Shown piece after piece: positions 8,555-17,049 of a stretch of 43,295 nucleotides of DNA; the stretch's first letter is position 1, and every line of letters begins with the position of its first letter. Under the pieces are notes generated by a model. It was not told where the DNA came from and ran no database searches. It saw only the letters and a program-made list of their open reading frames with translations. Source of the DNA: SZAS-7 sp964514655 (GTDB lineage: Bacteria > Chlamydiota > Chlamydiia > Chlamydiales > FEN-1388); contig CAZEQY010000021.1 in the NCBI GenBank assembly GCA_964514655.1, positions 1 to 43,295 on the forward strand, given 5' to 3'. The position numbers and the translations under genes are program-made.

Positions 8555-9559
8555 ATGGATATCGGCGTTATAGGTATAAATCACAAGCTTGCCCCACTTG
8601 CTATTCGCGAAATGATCGCAAAGGCATGCGCACGCCGCTTTAGCCTAGAAAACCCGCTACGACATGGCTCATTTGTGCTTCTTTCTACATGCAATAGAAG
8701 CGAGCTTTACTTTCAGGCTCCAAGCCTTGCAGCAAGCCACGAACAGATTGTATCGATCCTCAAAGAAGAAATTGAAGAAGAATTTGACCAAAAGCTCTAC
8801 ACCTTTTTTGGCTTTGATTGCTTTTTACACCTTGCTAAGGTCACTGCAGGCCTAGATAGCGCCATCATAGCCGAGACAGAGATTCAAGGACAGGTTCGAA
8901 CAGCCTACGAAGCGGCTACGACCCTTCGCTCCCTCTCAAAGGACCTTCACTTTCTTTTTCAGAAAAGCCTAAAGATTGCAAAAGATGTACGTCGCGAACA
9001 CCTTATCTCGGCCCAAGTTCCCGACCTTGAACATGCTCTATTTTGGCAGGCAAAAGATTTTTTCCAAGAAAGTGATCTACCGGCTCCCCTCTTTATCGGA
9101 ACATCGGAAATAAACCTCAAAATCGCCCGCTTCTTACAACGTAAGGGCGTAAAAGAGATGTGCTTTTCAAATAGAACAGAAGCAACATGCGCACAGGTTG
9201 CAGGCCAACTTGGAGCACATGTTATGCCGTGGACTAGCCTTAAAAGCTGCCTTCAGGATTATTCCTGGATTATTGCAGCAACAAAAAGCCCTCACCTTAT
9301 TCTCCAAAACGTCTCGCTACAAGATAAAAAGACACTTCTTGTAGACCTTGCTGTACCTCGCAATATTGACCCAAGCCTTGCCGGCAATCAGTGTAAAGTA
9401 TTAAACATCGATGATCTCAACCAGCTGCTAGAAAAGCGAAAAGCGCTCTTAAAAGAGCAGATCATCCGCGCTGAACACCAGCTTACAACAGCGGTAAAAC
9501 GCTCTGTTGCCATGTATCGCACAAAAGCGTCCTTACTACCCCTTGCAGTATCATATTAA
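8555..9559 (+). CDS. hemA: Glutamyl-tRNA reductase
   Basis: HemA reduces Glu-tRNA(Glu) to glutamate-1-semialdehyde, the first committed step of C5-pathway haem synthesis. The N-terminal catalytic domain begins 'MDIGVIGINHKLAPLAIRE' and carries the nucleophilic cysteine C46 in 'LSTCNRSE'. 'GLDSAIIAETEIQGQVRTAY' is the conserved substrate-binding segment, followed by an NADPH-binding domain and a C-terminal helical region. At 334 residues it is shorter than the roughly 420 of E. coli because the C-terminal dimerisation domain is reduced, as I recall for Chlamydiae. It starts 6 bp after the pseB-like gene and is probably cotranscribed with it. Confidence 0.94.
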   Translation: MDIGVIGINHKLAPLAIREMIAKACARRFSLENPLRHGSFVLLSTCNRSELYFQAPSLAASHEQIVSILKEEIEEEFDQKLYTFFGFDCFLHLAKVTAGLDSAIIAETEIQGQVRTAYEAATTLRSLSKDLHFLFQKSLKIAKDVRREHLISAQVPDLEHALFWQAKDFFQESDLPAPLFIGTSEINLKIARFLQRKGVKEMCFSNRTEATCAQVAGQLGAHVMPWTSLKSCLQDYSWIIAATKSPHLILQNVSLQDKKTLLVDLAVPRNIDPSLAGNQCKVLNIDDLNQLLEKRKALLKEQIIRAEHQLTTAVKRSVAMYRTKASLLPLAVSY

Positions 9560-9622
9560 ATTTTTTTGTAAATTTTGATGCCAAAAATCATGGAATAGTG
9601 GATAATGGTTGGTGTTTCCAAG

Positions 9623-9652
9623 TTGCTAGAGAGTTTCGCTTGCGGTGATAAT
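9623..9652 (+). promoter_or_regulatory. Promoter of the RRM protein gene
   Basis: TTGCTA (9623-9628), an 18-base spacer and GATAAT (9647-9652) lie about 67 bases before the ATG at 9720. The implied leader is roughly 60 nt, which leaves room for post-transcriptional control as in bacterial RRM/cold-shock genes. No obvious stable hairpin was found in it. Confidence 0.5.
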
Positions 9653-9719
9653 AGGTTTTGTCTCCCAGTTCTTCTCTGATTTTACATTGCAACTTAAGAA
9701 ATGTAACATGAGACTTTTT

Positions 9720-10058
9720 ATGTCAAAAAAAATATATGTCGGTAATTTGCCGCACGCAACTTCAGAAAATGAACTTCAGAATCTCTTCGCAAATTACGGC
9801 GAAGTTGTTTCAGCTCAAATCATTACAGATAGAGCAACAGGCCGTTCAAAAGGCTTTGGCTTTGTCGAAATGAGCAACGATGCTGAAGCACAAGCTGCTA
9901 TCGAAGCGTTAAATGGTTCAGAACTAGGTGGTCGCCCACTTACAGTTAACGAAGCAAAACCACGCGAAGAGCGCCCACGCGGTTCATTCCGTAGTAGTGG
10001 TGGATTTAGAGATGATCGTCGCGGTGGCGGTGATCGTGATCGTCGCGGTCGCTACTAA
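9720..10058 (+). CDS. Single-RRM glycine/arginine-tailed RNA-binding protein
   Basis: The 112-residue product has one RNA-recognition motif with RNP2 'IYVGNL' (about residues 4-9) and RNP1 'KGFGFVEM' (about 43-50), whose aromatic residues stack on RNA bases. A low-complexity Gly/Arg/Asp/Ser tail (from about residue 86) is typical of cyanobacterial and chlamydial Rbp proteins. These are thought to act as RNA chaperones or stress regulators. The start is set at ATG 9720 (MSKKIYVG); an in-frame ATG at 9708 adds four residues and cannot be excluded, and neither has a strong Shine-Dalgarno. It is a single-gene transcript with hairpins after its stop. Confidence 0.9.
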   Translation: MSKKIYVGNLPHATSENELQNLFANYGEVVSAQIITDRATGRSKGFGFVEMSNDAEAQAAIEALNGSELGGRPLTVNEAKPREERPRGSFRSSGGFRDDRRGGGDRDRRGRY

Positions 10059-10084
10059 TCTTTAGCGCCCATTTGCTATAAGAA

Positions 10085-10175
10085 AGGGGGGCTAAAAAAA
10101 ACAGCCCCTCTCAGTCCAAACTCTTAATCTTAATCTAATTCCTTAAAAAAAAGATTAAGACAAAGATCAAGAGTT
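10085..10175. terminator. Convergent terminator region (two hairpins)
   Basis: Between two convergent genes. Hairpin 1 pairs 10085-10093 with 10103-10111 (GC-rich, one G-U pair) around an A-rich loop. Hairpin 2 is an imperfect long inverted repeat: 10119-10136 against 10152-10175, both arms ending in AACTCTT on the outside, with a six-base bulge. Neither has a perfect U-tract, but together they plausibly stop transcription from both sides. The second overlaps the stop codon of the leftward gene. Confidence 0.5.
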
Positions 10176-11355
10176 ATAGCTTCTTCCGTACCTGTTCGAG
10201 AATGGGGGGAAGTGTCTCCACAAGTGTTTTAGCGCGCACATCCCACGTGTGACGCTCGCGTATTATATCATGCGTTGAAATGACGTCATTTAGCCTTGCC
10301 TGCTCATCTTTAAGCACATCGTCAATCTGAGCCTTATAGTTTGGTGAAAGATATTCTATAGTAGCTAGAGGCTGATAAAAGTCTTTCGCTATGAAGATAT
10401 TCTCGTTACTAAGTACACTTGCTCCTTGCGATAGAGCAAGCAATAAACGCTCGTGAAGGCCCCTTTTTATTGTTGGAATGCTGTTTACAACCATTTTAGA
10501 GCGGGCAAAAATAGAGGCAAGCTCTCCAAATGATGCCTCGCCAGCATATTGTACGTTCTTTTTATCTTTAAGTGCCTGCTTCCAGTTTGGCTCAACAACC
10601 TTTGAGCAAAAGATGTGTACAGTATGGCCTTCTATACCTTGGACTATGCGTAGACGGTCTATATTGCGGATATAGACTTCAAGTAGGTTTAACTGGCTAA
10701 AATAGTCTAACTTCTTTTCCATGAGCTCTTTTTCAAAAAACCCGCGCTCTTCAATAAGCTCATAAAATGCCTGTAGATGCGATATATGGGGACTTGCTAG
10801 CACTTTTTCTGCTAGATCAAGCATGGCATTTAGGCCATCTTGAGAAAGCTGCTCTTCCCATATCTTGCGTATGGCATCAGGATTTACAAAAGATCCCGGG
10901 ACCACAACATCTAAATCGCGCTTATGGCCTAGAATCTGTTGCTTTGATAGTAGTGATGAAGAGGCAATGGCATGCGGCAAAAAGAAGATATTTTCTACGC
11001 CAAGTTTGCGGGAAAAGCCAAAAGAGTCCTGCTCCATAAAGCTAGCCACAAGGTGATTTGTAAGGCGAAGTTCTGGATAGTAGGTCGCCGAATCACAAAG
11101 CGGAGCATAGTGTGGTATTTTGAACTCATGAAGGGGCGAATCTTCCGGCAAAAGGATGTTAAAGCCTATTGTGCAGTCAGGATTTAGTGCTACAATCTCG
11201 CCAATAGCTTTGCCGCTTTCATAATCATCAAAGTCAAAGACAGCAGTTTTGACGCCAAGGCAATGAAAAGCCTCTTCAAGCCCCGCTGTAAAAGACTCTA
11301 ACACGCCAAATTGGCTTTTTGTGTTACGCAAAAAAGCTACAGACTTAAGAGCCAT
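10174..11355 (-). CDS. CgeB-like GT-B glycosyltransferase family protein
   Basis: The 393-residue product resembles CgeB/DUF3880-type GT-B glycosyltransferases. The C-terminal half contains 'KMVVNSIPTIKRGLHERLLLAL' followed by 'GASVLSNEN' (about residues 285-320), the usual Glyco_trans_1_2 signature, in which the Glu of 'HERLLLAL' would contact the nucleotide-sugar. The N-terminal half would be the acceptor-binding Rossmann domain. There is no signal peptide or membrane segment, so it is cytoplasmic. It starts 8 bp after asnS ends and has AGGT before the ATG, so it is probably cotranscribed with asnS. Donor and acceptor are unknown; protein or lipid glycosylation is possible, and a pseB-like gene lies 1.6 kb away. 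Confidence 0.6.
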   Translation of the reverse strand: MALKSVAFLRNTKSQFGVLESFTAGLEEAFHCLGVKTAVFDFDDYESGKAIGEIVALNPDCTIGFNILLPEDSPLHEFKIPHYAPLCDSATYYPELRLTNHLVASFMEQDSFGFSRKLGVENIFFLPHAIASSSLLSKQQILGHKRDLDVVVPGSFVNPDAIRKIWEEQLSQDGLNAMLDLAEKVLASPHISHLQAFYELIEERGFFEKELMEKKLDYFSQLNLLEVYIRNIDRLRIVQGIEGHTVHIFCSKVVEPNWKQALKDKKNVQYAGEASFGELASIFARSKMVVNSIPTIKRGLHERLLLALSQGASVLSNENIFIAKDFYQPLATIEYLSPNYKAQIDDVLKDEQARLNDVISTHDIIRERHTWDVRAKTLVETLPPILEQVRKKL

Positions 11356-11363
11356 ACATATAC

Positions 11364-12758
11364 CTAAAATTCGGCGTTACCTGGATATCTTGGAAATGGA
11401 ATAAGGTCTCGGATGTTATCAAGACCCGTTATAAAGCGTAAAAGACGCTCAAAGCCAAGCCCAAAACCCGCATGAGGCACAGAACCATAGCGGCGAAGAT
11501 CTACATACCACTTGTATGCTTCTGGAGAGAGGCCAAACTCCTGGATTTTTCGCTCTAGGACATCTAGTCGCTCTTCCCTTTGGCTGCCACCGATAATTTC
11601 TCCTACCTTTGGCACTAAGACATCCATGCAAGCTACTGTCTTGCCATCATCATTATCGCGCATGTAAAAGGACTTAAGCTTACGTGGATAGTCTGTGAGA
11701 ATTACGGGCTTATTGAAAAACTCTTCAGATAAGTAGCATTCATGTTCAGACTGAAGGTCTAGACCCCACTCTACAGGATACTGAAAGTTCTTGCCAGACT
11801 TTTGCAGCACGCGAATGGCATATGTGTATGTTGAATGTTCAAAAGGCCCTTCAAGCACTTTTTCAAGGCGTTCAATAACACCCGGCTCAATGTATTGGTT
11901 AAAGAAGGCCATATCATCTTTACAGTGATCAAGAACGTATCTGACAACATATTTTATATAGCTCTCAGCACATTCCATATCATCTTTAAGGTCTGCAAAG
12001 GCCATCTCAGGCTCAATCATCCAAAACTCGGCAAGGTGACGCGAAGTGTTTGAATTTTCTGCCCTAAATGTTGGTCCAAAGGTGTAGATATCAGAAAGCG
12101 CGCAGGCATATGTTTCGGCGTTAAGCTGACCTGACACTGTAAGGTAGGCAGGTTTTGCAAAAAAGTCTTGTGAGTAATCAACCTTGCCTTCATTTAGCGG
12201 CGGCTTTGCTACATCAAGCGTTGTCACCTGAAACATGGCTCCTGCCCCCTCGCAGTCAGATGCCGTTATGATGGGAGTGTGAACAAGCAAAAAGCCGCGC
12301 TGCTGAAAAAAGAGGTGCGTTGCCATAGCAGCTGCGTTACTTACTCTTGATACTGCCCCAAAGGTGTTTGTGCGCGGGCGAAGGTGAGCAATAGTGCGCA
12401 AAAACTCAAATGAATGGCGCTTTTTTTGTAATGGATAACTCTCTGGGTCAATGCCACCAACAATAGTAAGCTCGCGAGGATGCATCTCTATATTTTGGTT
12501 TTGGCCGGGACTTTCAAGGATGTTGCCCGTAGCCTGCACAGCTACGCCAGTAGCCAAATTAGCAAGGAGCTTTTCATATCCCTGAAGAGATGGATCCACC
12601 ACGATCTGCAGGTTTGTAAAGCATGAGCCATCATTAATTTCGATAAAGGTATTTGTCTTCTGGTTGCGAACAGTCTTTACCCATCCCTTGACGGCAAATT
12701 CCTTTCCAACAATTTGAGCATGTTCTTGCGATAGCAATACCTTAACCTTCGTGCGCAT
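11364..12758 (-). CDS. asnS: Asparaginyl-tRNA synthetase
   Basis: Class IIb aminoacyl-tRNA synthetase charging tRNA(Asn). It has an N-terminal OB-fold anticodon-binding domain ('VKGWVKTVRNQK', about residues 22-35), motif 2 'FRAENSNTSRHLAEFWMIEPE' split over the catalytic core, and motif 3 'GFGLGFERLLRFITG' near the C-terminus. The segment 'YPRKLKSFYMR' distinguishes AsnRS from AspRS. The ATG at 12758 has a strong GGAGG seven bases upstream; a longer frame to 12824 is unlikely. Length 464 is normal. Chlamydiaceae, as I recall, make Asn-tRNA(Asn) by transamidation, so AsnRS fits a non-Chlamydiaceae lineage. A TATTAT -10 element may lie at 12780-12785. Confidence 0.95.
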   Translation of the reverse strand: MRTKVKVLLSQEHAQIVGKEFAVKGWVKTVRNQKTNTFIEINDGSCFTNLQIVVDPSLQGYEKLLANLATGVAVQATGNILESPGQNQNIEMHPRELTIVGGIDPESYPLQKKRHSFEFLRTIAHLRPRTNTFGAVSRVSNAAAMATHLFFQQRGFLLVHTPIITASDCEGAGAMFQVTTLDVAKPPLNEGKVDYSQDFFAKPAYLTVSGQLNAETYACALSDIYTFGPTFRAENSNTSRHLAEFWMIEPEMAFADLKDDMECAESYIKYVVRYVLDHCKDDMAFFNQYIEPGVIERLEKVLEGPFEHSTYTYAIRVLQKSGKNFQYPVEWGLDLQSEHECYLSEEFFNKPVILTDYPRKLKSFYMRDNDDGKTVACMDVLVPKVGEIIGGSQREERLDVLERKIQEFGLSPEAYKWYVDLRRYGSVPHAGFGLGFERLLRFITGLDNIRDLIPFPRYPGNAEF

Positions 12759-12867
12759 AGTGGCCTCCAAAAAGCGACTATAATACCTATTCAGCCCCAT
12801 TTTTGACGATTGCTTTGTACTCAAAGTTCAATATATACTACACACTTTATGAATGAAAAATTGGGTT

Positions 12868-13014
12868 CGTGCCCGCGCCCGTGCGCGTGCCCGTGCCCGC
12901 GTTTTTATTATTCCACTAAACCACGGGTATGGCACCATAAATATCGTCCCCTGGAAAGCTCTAGCGGAATAATTGAATTAAGCGGGCACGGGCACGCACA
13001 CGGGCACGGGCACG
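12868..13014. repeat. Long GC-rich hexamer inverted repeat with nested palindromes
   Basis: The 313 bp between asnS and the next gene contain no convincing gene but a strongly structured element. Two 33-bp arms (12868-12900 and 12982-13014) are complementary with only two mismatches, both giving G-U pairs in RNA. Each arm is built of degenerate repeats of the hexamer GTGCCC / GGGCAC. Inside lie an 8-bp inverted pair ATTATTCC / GGAATAAT (12907-12914, 12966-12973), a near-match pair CCACGGG / CCCCTGG (12921-12927, 12948-12954) and TATGG-CA-CCATA (12928-12939). Both arms contrast sharply with the AT-rich flanks, and a T-run follows the right arm. It could be a miniature mobile repeat, a structured RNA or a protein-binding site. 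Confidence 0.85.
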
Positions 13015-13071
13015 GTTTTTACTCCATCGACGTCTGAAATCATTTTATACAGCCGATTTTTCAATTTAATT

Positions 13072-14112
13072 ATGGGCATTTCCATGGAACATTCATTACA
13101 TGAGCTTGTACTCGATCAAGAAGACTATCCCTGCCATTCGAGGATACATCCGCTTAAGGCATTGCCTAATTGCTATATCAAGCGAGACGATGAGCTTGGG
13201 TGTGTGATTTCAGGCTGCAAGGTAAGAAAATTTCGTTCTCTTGTCCGCGCAATTAAAAAGAAAAACCACCAAAAAGTTGGTCTTATCGGTAGCCAGTACT
13301 CTAACCATGTGCTAGGGCTTACTTCCCTTTTACTAGAAAATGGGATTGAACCTACGCTCTTTTTGCTAGAATCGTTAAAAAAACCTCTTGTTGGCAATGC
13401 ATTTTTTATAGAGCTTTTAGTAGCAAAAACAAACATTCACCTTATCAAGCGAAGTGATTGGCACGCTGTAGAGCAGCTTGCTTATGAATGGCAGGCCAAA
13501 AATAACGCGTTTATTGTGCCAGAAGGCGGCGTAGTGGATGATGCAATACCCGGCCTGATTACCTTGGCTCTAGATATTCTGCAAAATGAAAAAGATAACA
13601 AGATTACTTTTAACGAGATTTTAATAGACTCTGGCACGGGCCTTACAGCAGCAGTGCTTATTGCCTGCTATGCCCTTCTTGAAAAAAAGGCTGTAATCCA
13701 CGTATGTCTTACAGCCCCTGTTATTTTTACTGAACGTCTTAGGCAAGTATGCCGATTTTTAGAGCGCCTAACAGGAAAAAAAATTACACATATCCCAGAG
13801 TATATTCTACACGAGCCACCAACAGCCCGTTCTTTTGGCTCTGTAAATGCAACCATTATACAAACAATTACATCAACTGCTCGTAGAGAGGGCCTATTTT
13901 TAGACCCCATCTATTCCAGCAAACTCTACATTTTGCTGCAAAAGCTCATCTCTGAAAAGAGGCTTTTAGGCCCCACGCTCTTTATACACTCTGGCGGTGT
14001 TCTTTCACTCTCAGGCTTTCAAGACGAACTTTATACAGCTGCAGGTGCAGGTTCTGGTAGACGTTCTGCAAAAGCCGAAAATGCTATAGTGTCACGAACA
14101 AAAAATGCCTGA
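13072..14112 (+). CDS. PLP-dependent enzyme, ACC deaminase / D-cysteine desulfhydrase family
   Basis: Fold-type II PLP enzyme (PF00291-like) of 346 residues. Near the N-terminus 'IKRDDELG..ISGCKVRKF' matches the 'RDD...GNKxRKLE' motif, with the Schiff-base lysine expected in 'GCKVRK'. 'PEGG', 'DSGTGLTAA' (phosphate-binding loop), 'DPIYSSKLY' and 'HSGG' follow in family order. Relatives deaminate 1-aminocyclopropane-1-carboxylate or desulfhydrate D-cysteine; I cannot tell which, and the N-to-C change in the lysine motif (GCK, not GNK) is unusual. No good Shine-Dalgarno marks the start; ATG 13084 is an alternative. Its last 82 bp overlap a convergent gene. Confidence 0.8.
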   Translation: MGISMEHSLHELVLDQEDYPCHSRIHPLKALPNCYIKRDDELGCVISGCKVRKFRSLVRAIKKKNHQKVGLIGSQYSNHVLGLTSLLLENGIEPTLFLLESLKKPLVGNAFFIELLVAKTNIHLIKRSDWHAVEQLAYEWQAKNNAFIVPEGGVVDDAIPGLITLALDILQNEKDNKITFNEILIDSGTGLTAAVLIACYALLEKKAVIHVCLTAPVIFTERLRQVCRFLERLTGKKITHIPEYILHEPPTARSFGSVNATIIQTITSTARREGLFLDPIYSSKLYILLQKLISEKRLLGPTLFIHSGGVLSLSGFQDELYTAAGAGSGRRSAKAENAIVSRTKNA

Positions 14113-14498
14113 TGGTATCTTGCTTCATAAGCCTTATCTTCTACTTCGGCAGCAGCTGATGAAATTCCTGCAAAGACCTGTTGGATAAGACCGTCGGTAG
14201 CGTCAGATGGCATCCTTCGGTCAAGGTTATAGGCTGCCTGCAATAGATCATGACCAAGAATTGCACTAAAAATTGAATTCACCAAATAGGCCAATTTTGT
14301 AAGAGCTCCTGCTGAGAGAGCCGCATACGATATAAATGAGGCTGCTGCTGACAATACCATCAGACCCCCAATCACACGCATAGCAAGTAAACCTATTCGC
14401 GCATTTCTTAAGTTCTGATTTCCGTCTGGATTACGCTTTATGACCGCAATATCATGAGCAATAACTTTAAAATAATTATTTATACTAGAAAGTGCCAT
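14031..14498 (-). CDS. Unknown small protein with a bilobed hydrophobic segment
   Basis: A clear AGGAGA ribosome-binding site precedes the ATG at 14498. The 155-residue product has a polar N-terminus, two adjacent hydrophobic helices (about residues 37-58 and 62-88, the first Ala/Gly-rich) and a polar C-terminal tail ending in 'LPEPAPAAV'. Like the protein at 1342-2124, it lacks a signal peptide and has a helix-pair layout reminiscent of chlamydial Inc proteins. Its 3' end overlaps the PLP-enzyme gene by 82 bp on the opposite strand, a long overlap suggesting relatively recent rearrangement or gene-end drift. No family recognised. Confidence 0.6.
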   Translation of the reverse strand: MALSSINNYFKVIAHDIAVIKRNPDGNQNLRNARIGLLAMRVIGGLMVLSAAASFISYAALSAGALTKLAYLVNSIFSAILGHDLLQAAYNLDRRMPSDATDGLIQQVFAGISSAAAEVEDKAYEARYHQAFFVRDTIAFSAFAERLPEPAPAAV

Positions 14499-14613
14499 AG
14501 TAGACTATCTCCTATTTTTTGTAGTTGATAGTATACACACCAAAAAGATTTATAGATAGCTTTTTTTATCTCTCAAATAACTCCACTCTTATTGTATACT
14601 CTTCCGAATTATT

Positions 14614-15888
14614 ATGACCCCAAGTTCATTAGACGCACTTCTTTCATTAACTTTTGCTAGATTTATGGATCTAGAAGAAAAGAGCCATGCACTCTTTCTT
14701 CCTATGAAAGAAGCACTTTGTAACCCAAGCGCCTTAGAAGATCTCTATACATGGATTGTAGAGCGATCAGATGATGCACCTCTTAGCACGCAGCTTCTTG
14801 CCACTTGGGTCTACATGATATCCTGTACGAAAAATGCACCCGTTATGCCCCATGTTAATGAGCGTCTTTTGCAGTTATTACAATTGGCTGATCAGCGGGT
14901 AGAATGGGCAACTTGTCTAGACGATCGTGAAGCTCTTGATGAAGCCTATACTTCGCTTACTAACTGCCAAATAGATGGCGCTATTTGCGAACATACGCTT
15001 CTTCGCCAGGCAAATATCAATAGGGTAACAAGACCACTACCTAGCCAAGAAAATCTTTGGGAGCATTTTTTAACGCCAGCACTTCCTATGATTGAGGCAA
15101 TTTTTAGCCAAGGCGTAGAAGACCTATTTTCATTGCATCAGTTTATGGCAAAGCTGCCCTCTTGCATCCTTCATGAACATATGCTCAAGTCCTTAGCTAG
15201 AAAACCGGCGTTTACAATGCCCGCTAAGCTACAAATGTTCCTATATTATATCCAAAGGCTAAACCAAGCGCCCACGGTTGACACGCGCCAGCTACATGAT
15301 TTGCTTATACTGCTTAATGAGACATTCCGCAATAATCACGAAAGCTTAGGCGGGCTCTTTGTTACCTTTAGGCAAGCATGTATAGAGCTCTTTCAAAAGC
15401 CGCGAATTTTCATGCCGCGCGATACTCTACTTGAGGCAACAAGGGACGACTGGAGACAGCTCGAACCAATTCTCATTAACGAGCAAAAATCCCTTAAAGC
15501 AACCCTTCAAGAATTTCATGCCCGCACAAATATCCCCTGTTCTAGCGCTAGAATCTCTTGCGAATTACTGATCACCTTTACTCAGTACATCACATCGCTC
15601 ATTGATGAAATGCCTCTAAGAAGAAATAATCCCCTTACTAACCATGCCCGCGTCTTAGGCTTAAAAAATAGCTGTCTTGTAGTAGCTTTATGGCTCTATC
15701 AATCTGTAAGTTGGGATAGCGATTGGCAAATAAAAAACACAATGGCAGCCACACTCCGAAAATGCGCCGGCATGCGCCTATTTCTTGCACACGAAAGCGG
15801 CTACAAGGAAGAACTCATTCTCTCAGAAAACGGCGTCTATTTTTACCTTGCAGCCCAAGATCGCATCTCAAGAACGTGCTACATCTAA
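14614..15888 (+). CDS. Unknown 424-residue helical protein
   Basis: A long open frame starting at ATG 14614, with a TATACT element at 14595-14600 only about 14 bases before it, so the transcript would be nearly leaderless. The protein is predicted largely alpha-helical, with many Leu/Ala-rich segments and scattered Cys and Trp but no signal peptide, membrane segment or catalytic motif that I can identify. The base composition is like its neighbours. The divergent partner at 14031-14498 also has a TATACT box, in the same 115-bp gap (14530-14535 on the other strand). It ends 3 bp before a convergent gene. Function unknown; an effector or solenoid scaffold is one possibility. Confidence 0.65.
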   Translation: MTPSSLDALLSLTFARFMDLEEKSHALFLPMKEALCNPSALEDLYTWIVERSDDAPLSTQLLATWVYMISCTKNAPVMPHVNERLLQLLQLADQRVEWATCLDDREALDEAYTSLTNCQIDGAICEHTLLRQANINRVTRPLPSQENLWEHFLTPALPMIEAIFSQGVEDLFSLHQFMAKLPSCILHEHMLKSLARKPAFTMPAKLQMFLYYIQRLNQAPTVDTRQLHDLLILLNETFRNNHESLGGLFVTFRQACIELFQKPRIFMPRDTLLEATRDDWRQLEPILINEQKSLKATLQEFHARTNIPCSSARISCELLITFTQYITSLIDEMPLRRNNPLTNHARVLGLKNSCLVVALWLYQSVSWDSDWQIKNTMAATLRKCAGMRLFLAHESGYKEELILSENGVYFYLAAQDRISRTCYI

Positions 15889-15891
15889 GCG

Positions 15892-16995
15892 TTATGTAAT
15901 ACCAATTGTTGTAAGAAGAAAGCGGATTTCTTCGAAGCTCACATAAGGCAGCATACAGTATTCTTGATCTTCTGTTGGCTTTTGTAATCCAGTATAGTTT
16001 TTCTGATCGGGTTGGTAGTAGCCAAAGGAAGGGACTTGGTTTGTCTTTCCCCATTGAAAGAGAAGGTCCTTATTGAGTACTGAAAGATCTTGATTTGGAT
16101 TATTAATATCACTCATCACCTGTTGAATAAAATCTGCTAAGTTTAGCTTATTTCTGTAGAGAGTTTTAAGCTCCTTGGCCGATTGCGACTGTAATATAGT
16201 TGCTACATAGGGTTTGTTTTTATCTTCTTTGGCACCTTCTATGCCTTCAAGACCAAAGTCTTTACCCAAAAGATCAAGATAAGCGCTTTTTACGTGCGGA
16301 AACTGCTGATTGGGCGCTACAGTAGTACTTTGACATTTGGGATGTCTCTCACAAATTAGCTCTTCTAGCTTCAACATCTTATACCCCTGCCAATAGAGAC
16401 CAATCTGCTCAATGATGTTGCCTTGGCATGCTAGTTCCTTTCCGATATTTGTAATCGTATCACTTTGAACAACCTGGCAATCCACAAAAGCTTCTGCAAG
16501 TCTTTCTGCAATTGCCTGTTTTTTAGATTGGGGTGCATCAAAATCTGGCCTCAAAAGATCAAAAATCAGTCCAAGGTAATTTTGAATATCTTTCCTTGTT
16601 TCAGGATAATTTGGCAAACCGCTAGCGTACGTTTTCTTTACAAGCACTCTTGCAGTATTATTTGGCTCTTTGATGCGAGGATTCTTTTTTACATCAAATA
16701 ACGAACCATACCCATTTAGAATCTTATCAATCTCACCTTGTGTACAAGTAGGCGCATTTTTTATTTCGGCAATTTTGAAATTTGCAAATGCCCGCTCACC
16801 AAATTCAATAACTATAGGCTTTGGCTTAGCGTTTCTATGAACGATGCTACGATAAATATTTGTACAAAACGTTTGAATACTCGTCAAAATTGCTAACACA
16901 ATTTTTACAATTCTATTAGTTGCTGAAGAAGAATCTGTCTTTACCGGATGCACAGGAACACCGGACGCGCCTACAGTACCTATCATAGTATCCAC
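15892..16995 (-). CDS. Unknown 367-residue protein with one N-terminal hydrophobic helix
   Basis: The N-terminus is Ser/Thr/Val-rich and uncharged for about 20 residues (a composition seen in type III-secreted proteins), followed by one hydrophobic helix (about residues 28-46) and a basic patch, then a soluble domain of about 300 residues. It contains several Cys ('CERHPKCQ' could bind metal) but no recognised domain. The ATG at 16995 has AGGTGG upstream and an almost perfect promoter at 17014-17043. The gene is monocistronic and converges on the 424-residue gene with a 3-bp gap. A secreted or membrane-attached effector is a guess; the family is unrecognised. Confidence 0.65.
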   Translation of the reverse strand: MDTMIGTVGASGVPVHPVKTDSSSATNRIVKIVLAILTSIQTFCTNIYRSIVHRNAKPKPIVIEFGERAFANFKIAEIKNAPTCTQGEIDKILNGYGSLFDVKKNPRIKEPNNTARVLVKKTYASGLPNYPETRKDIQNYLGLIFDLLRPDFDAPQSKKQAIAERLAEAFVDCQVVQSDTITNIGKELACQGNIIEQIGLYWQGYKMLKLEELICERHPKCQSTTVAPNQQFPHVKSAYLDLLGKDFGLEGIEGAKEDKNKPYVATILQSQSAKELKTLYRNKLNLADFIQQVMSDINNPNQDLSVLNKDLLFQWGKTNQVPSFGYYQPDQKNYTGLQKPTEDQEYCMLPYVSFEEIRFLLTTIGIT

Positions 16996-17013
16996 CTATT
17001 TTTTAAAGAATCA

Positions 17014-17043
17014 ATTATATACTATTAGGGGGATAAATGTCAA
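17014..17043 (-). promoter_or_regulatory. Near-perfect sigma-70-type promoter for the 367-residue gene
   Basis: On the minus strand: TTGACA (17038-17043), 18-base spacer, TATAAT (17014-17019), both hexamers matching the consensus at all six positions. The ATG is 18 bases beyond the -10. This is the best consensus promoter in the window, suggesting strong constitutive transcription of the orphan gene. Confidence 0.75.
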
Positions 17044-17049
17044 CCAGGA

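Noticed and set aside
12810..13037. 75-codon plus-strand frame encoding a Cys/Pro- then His/Gly-rich peptide (HGHAHGHGHG), suggestive of a metal-binding protein
   Set aside because: The unusual composition is exactly the translation of the GTGCCC/GGGCAC hexamer repeat arms; there is no ribosome-binding site, and the inverted-repeat structure explains the sequence better.
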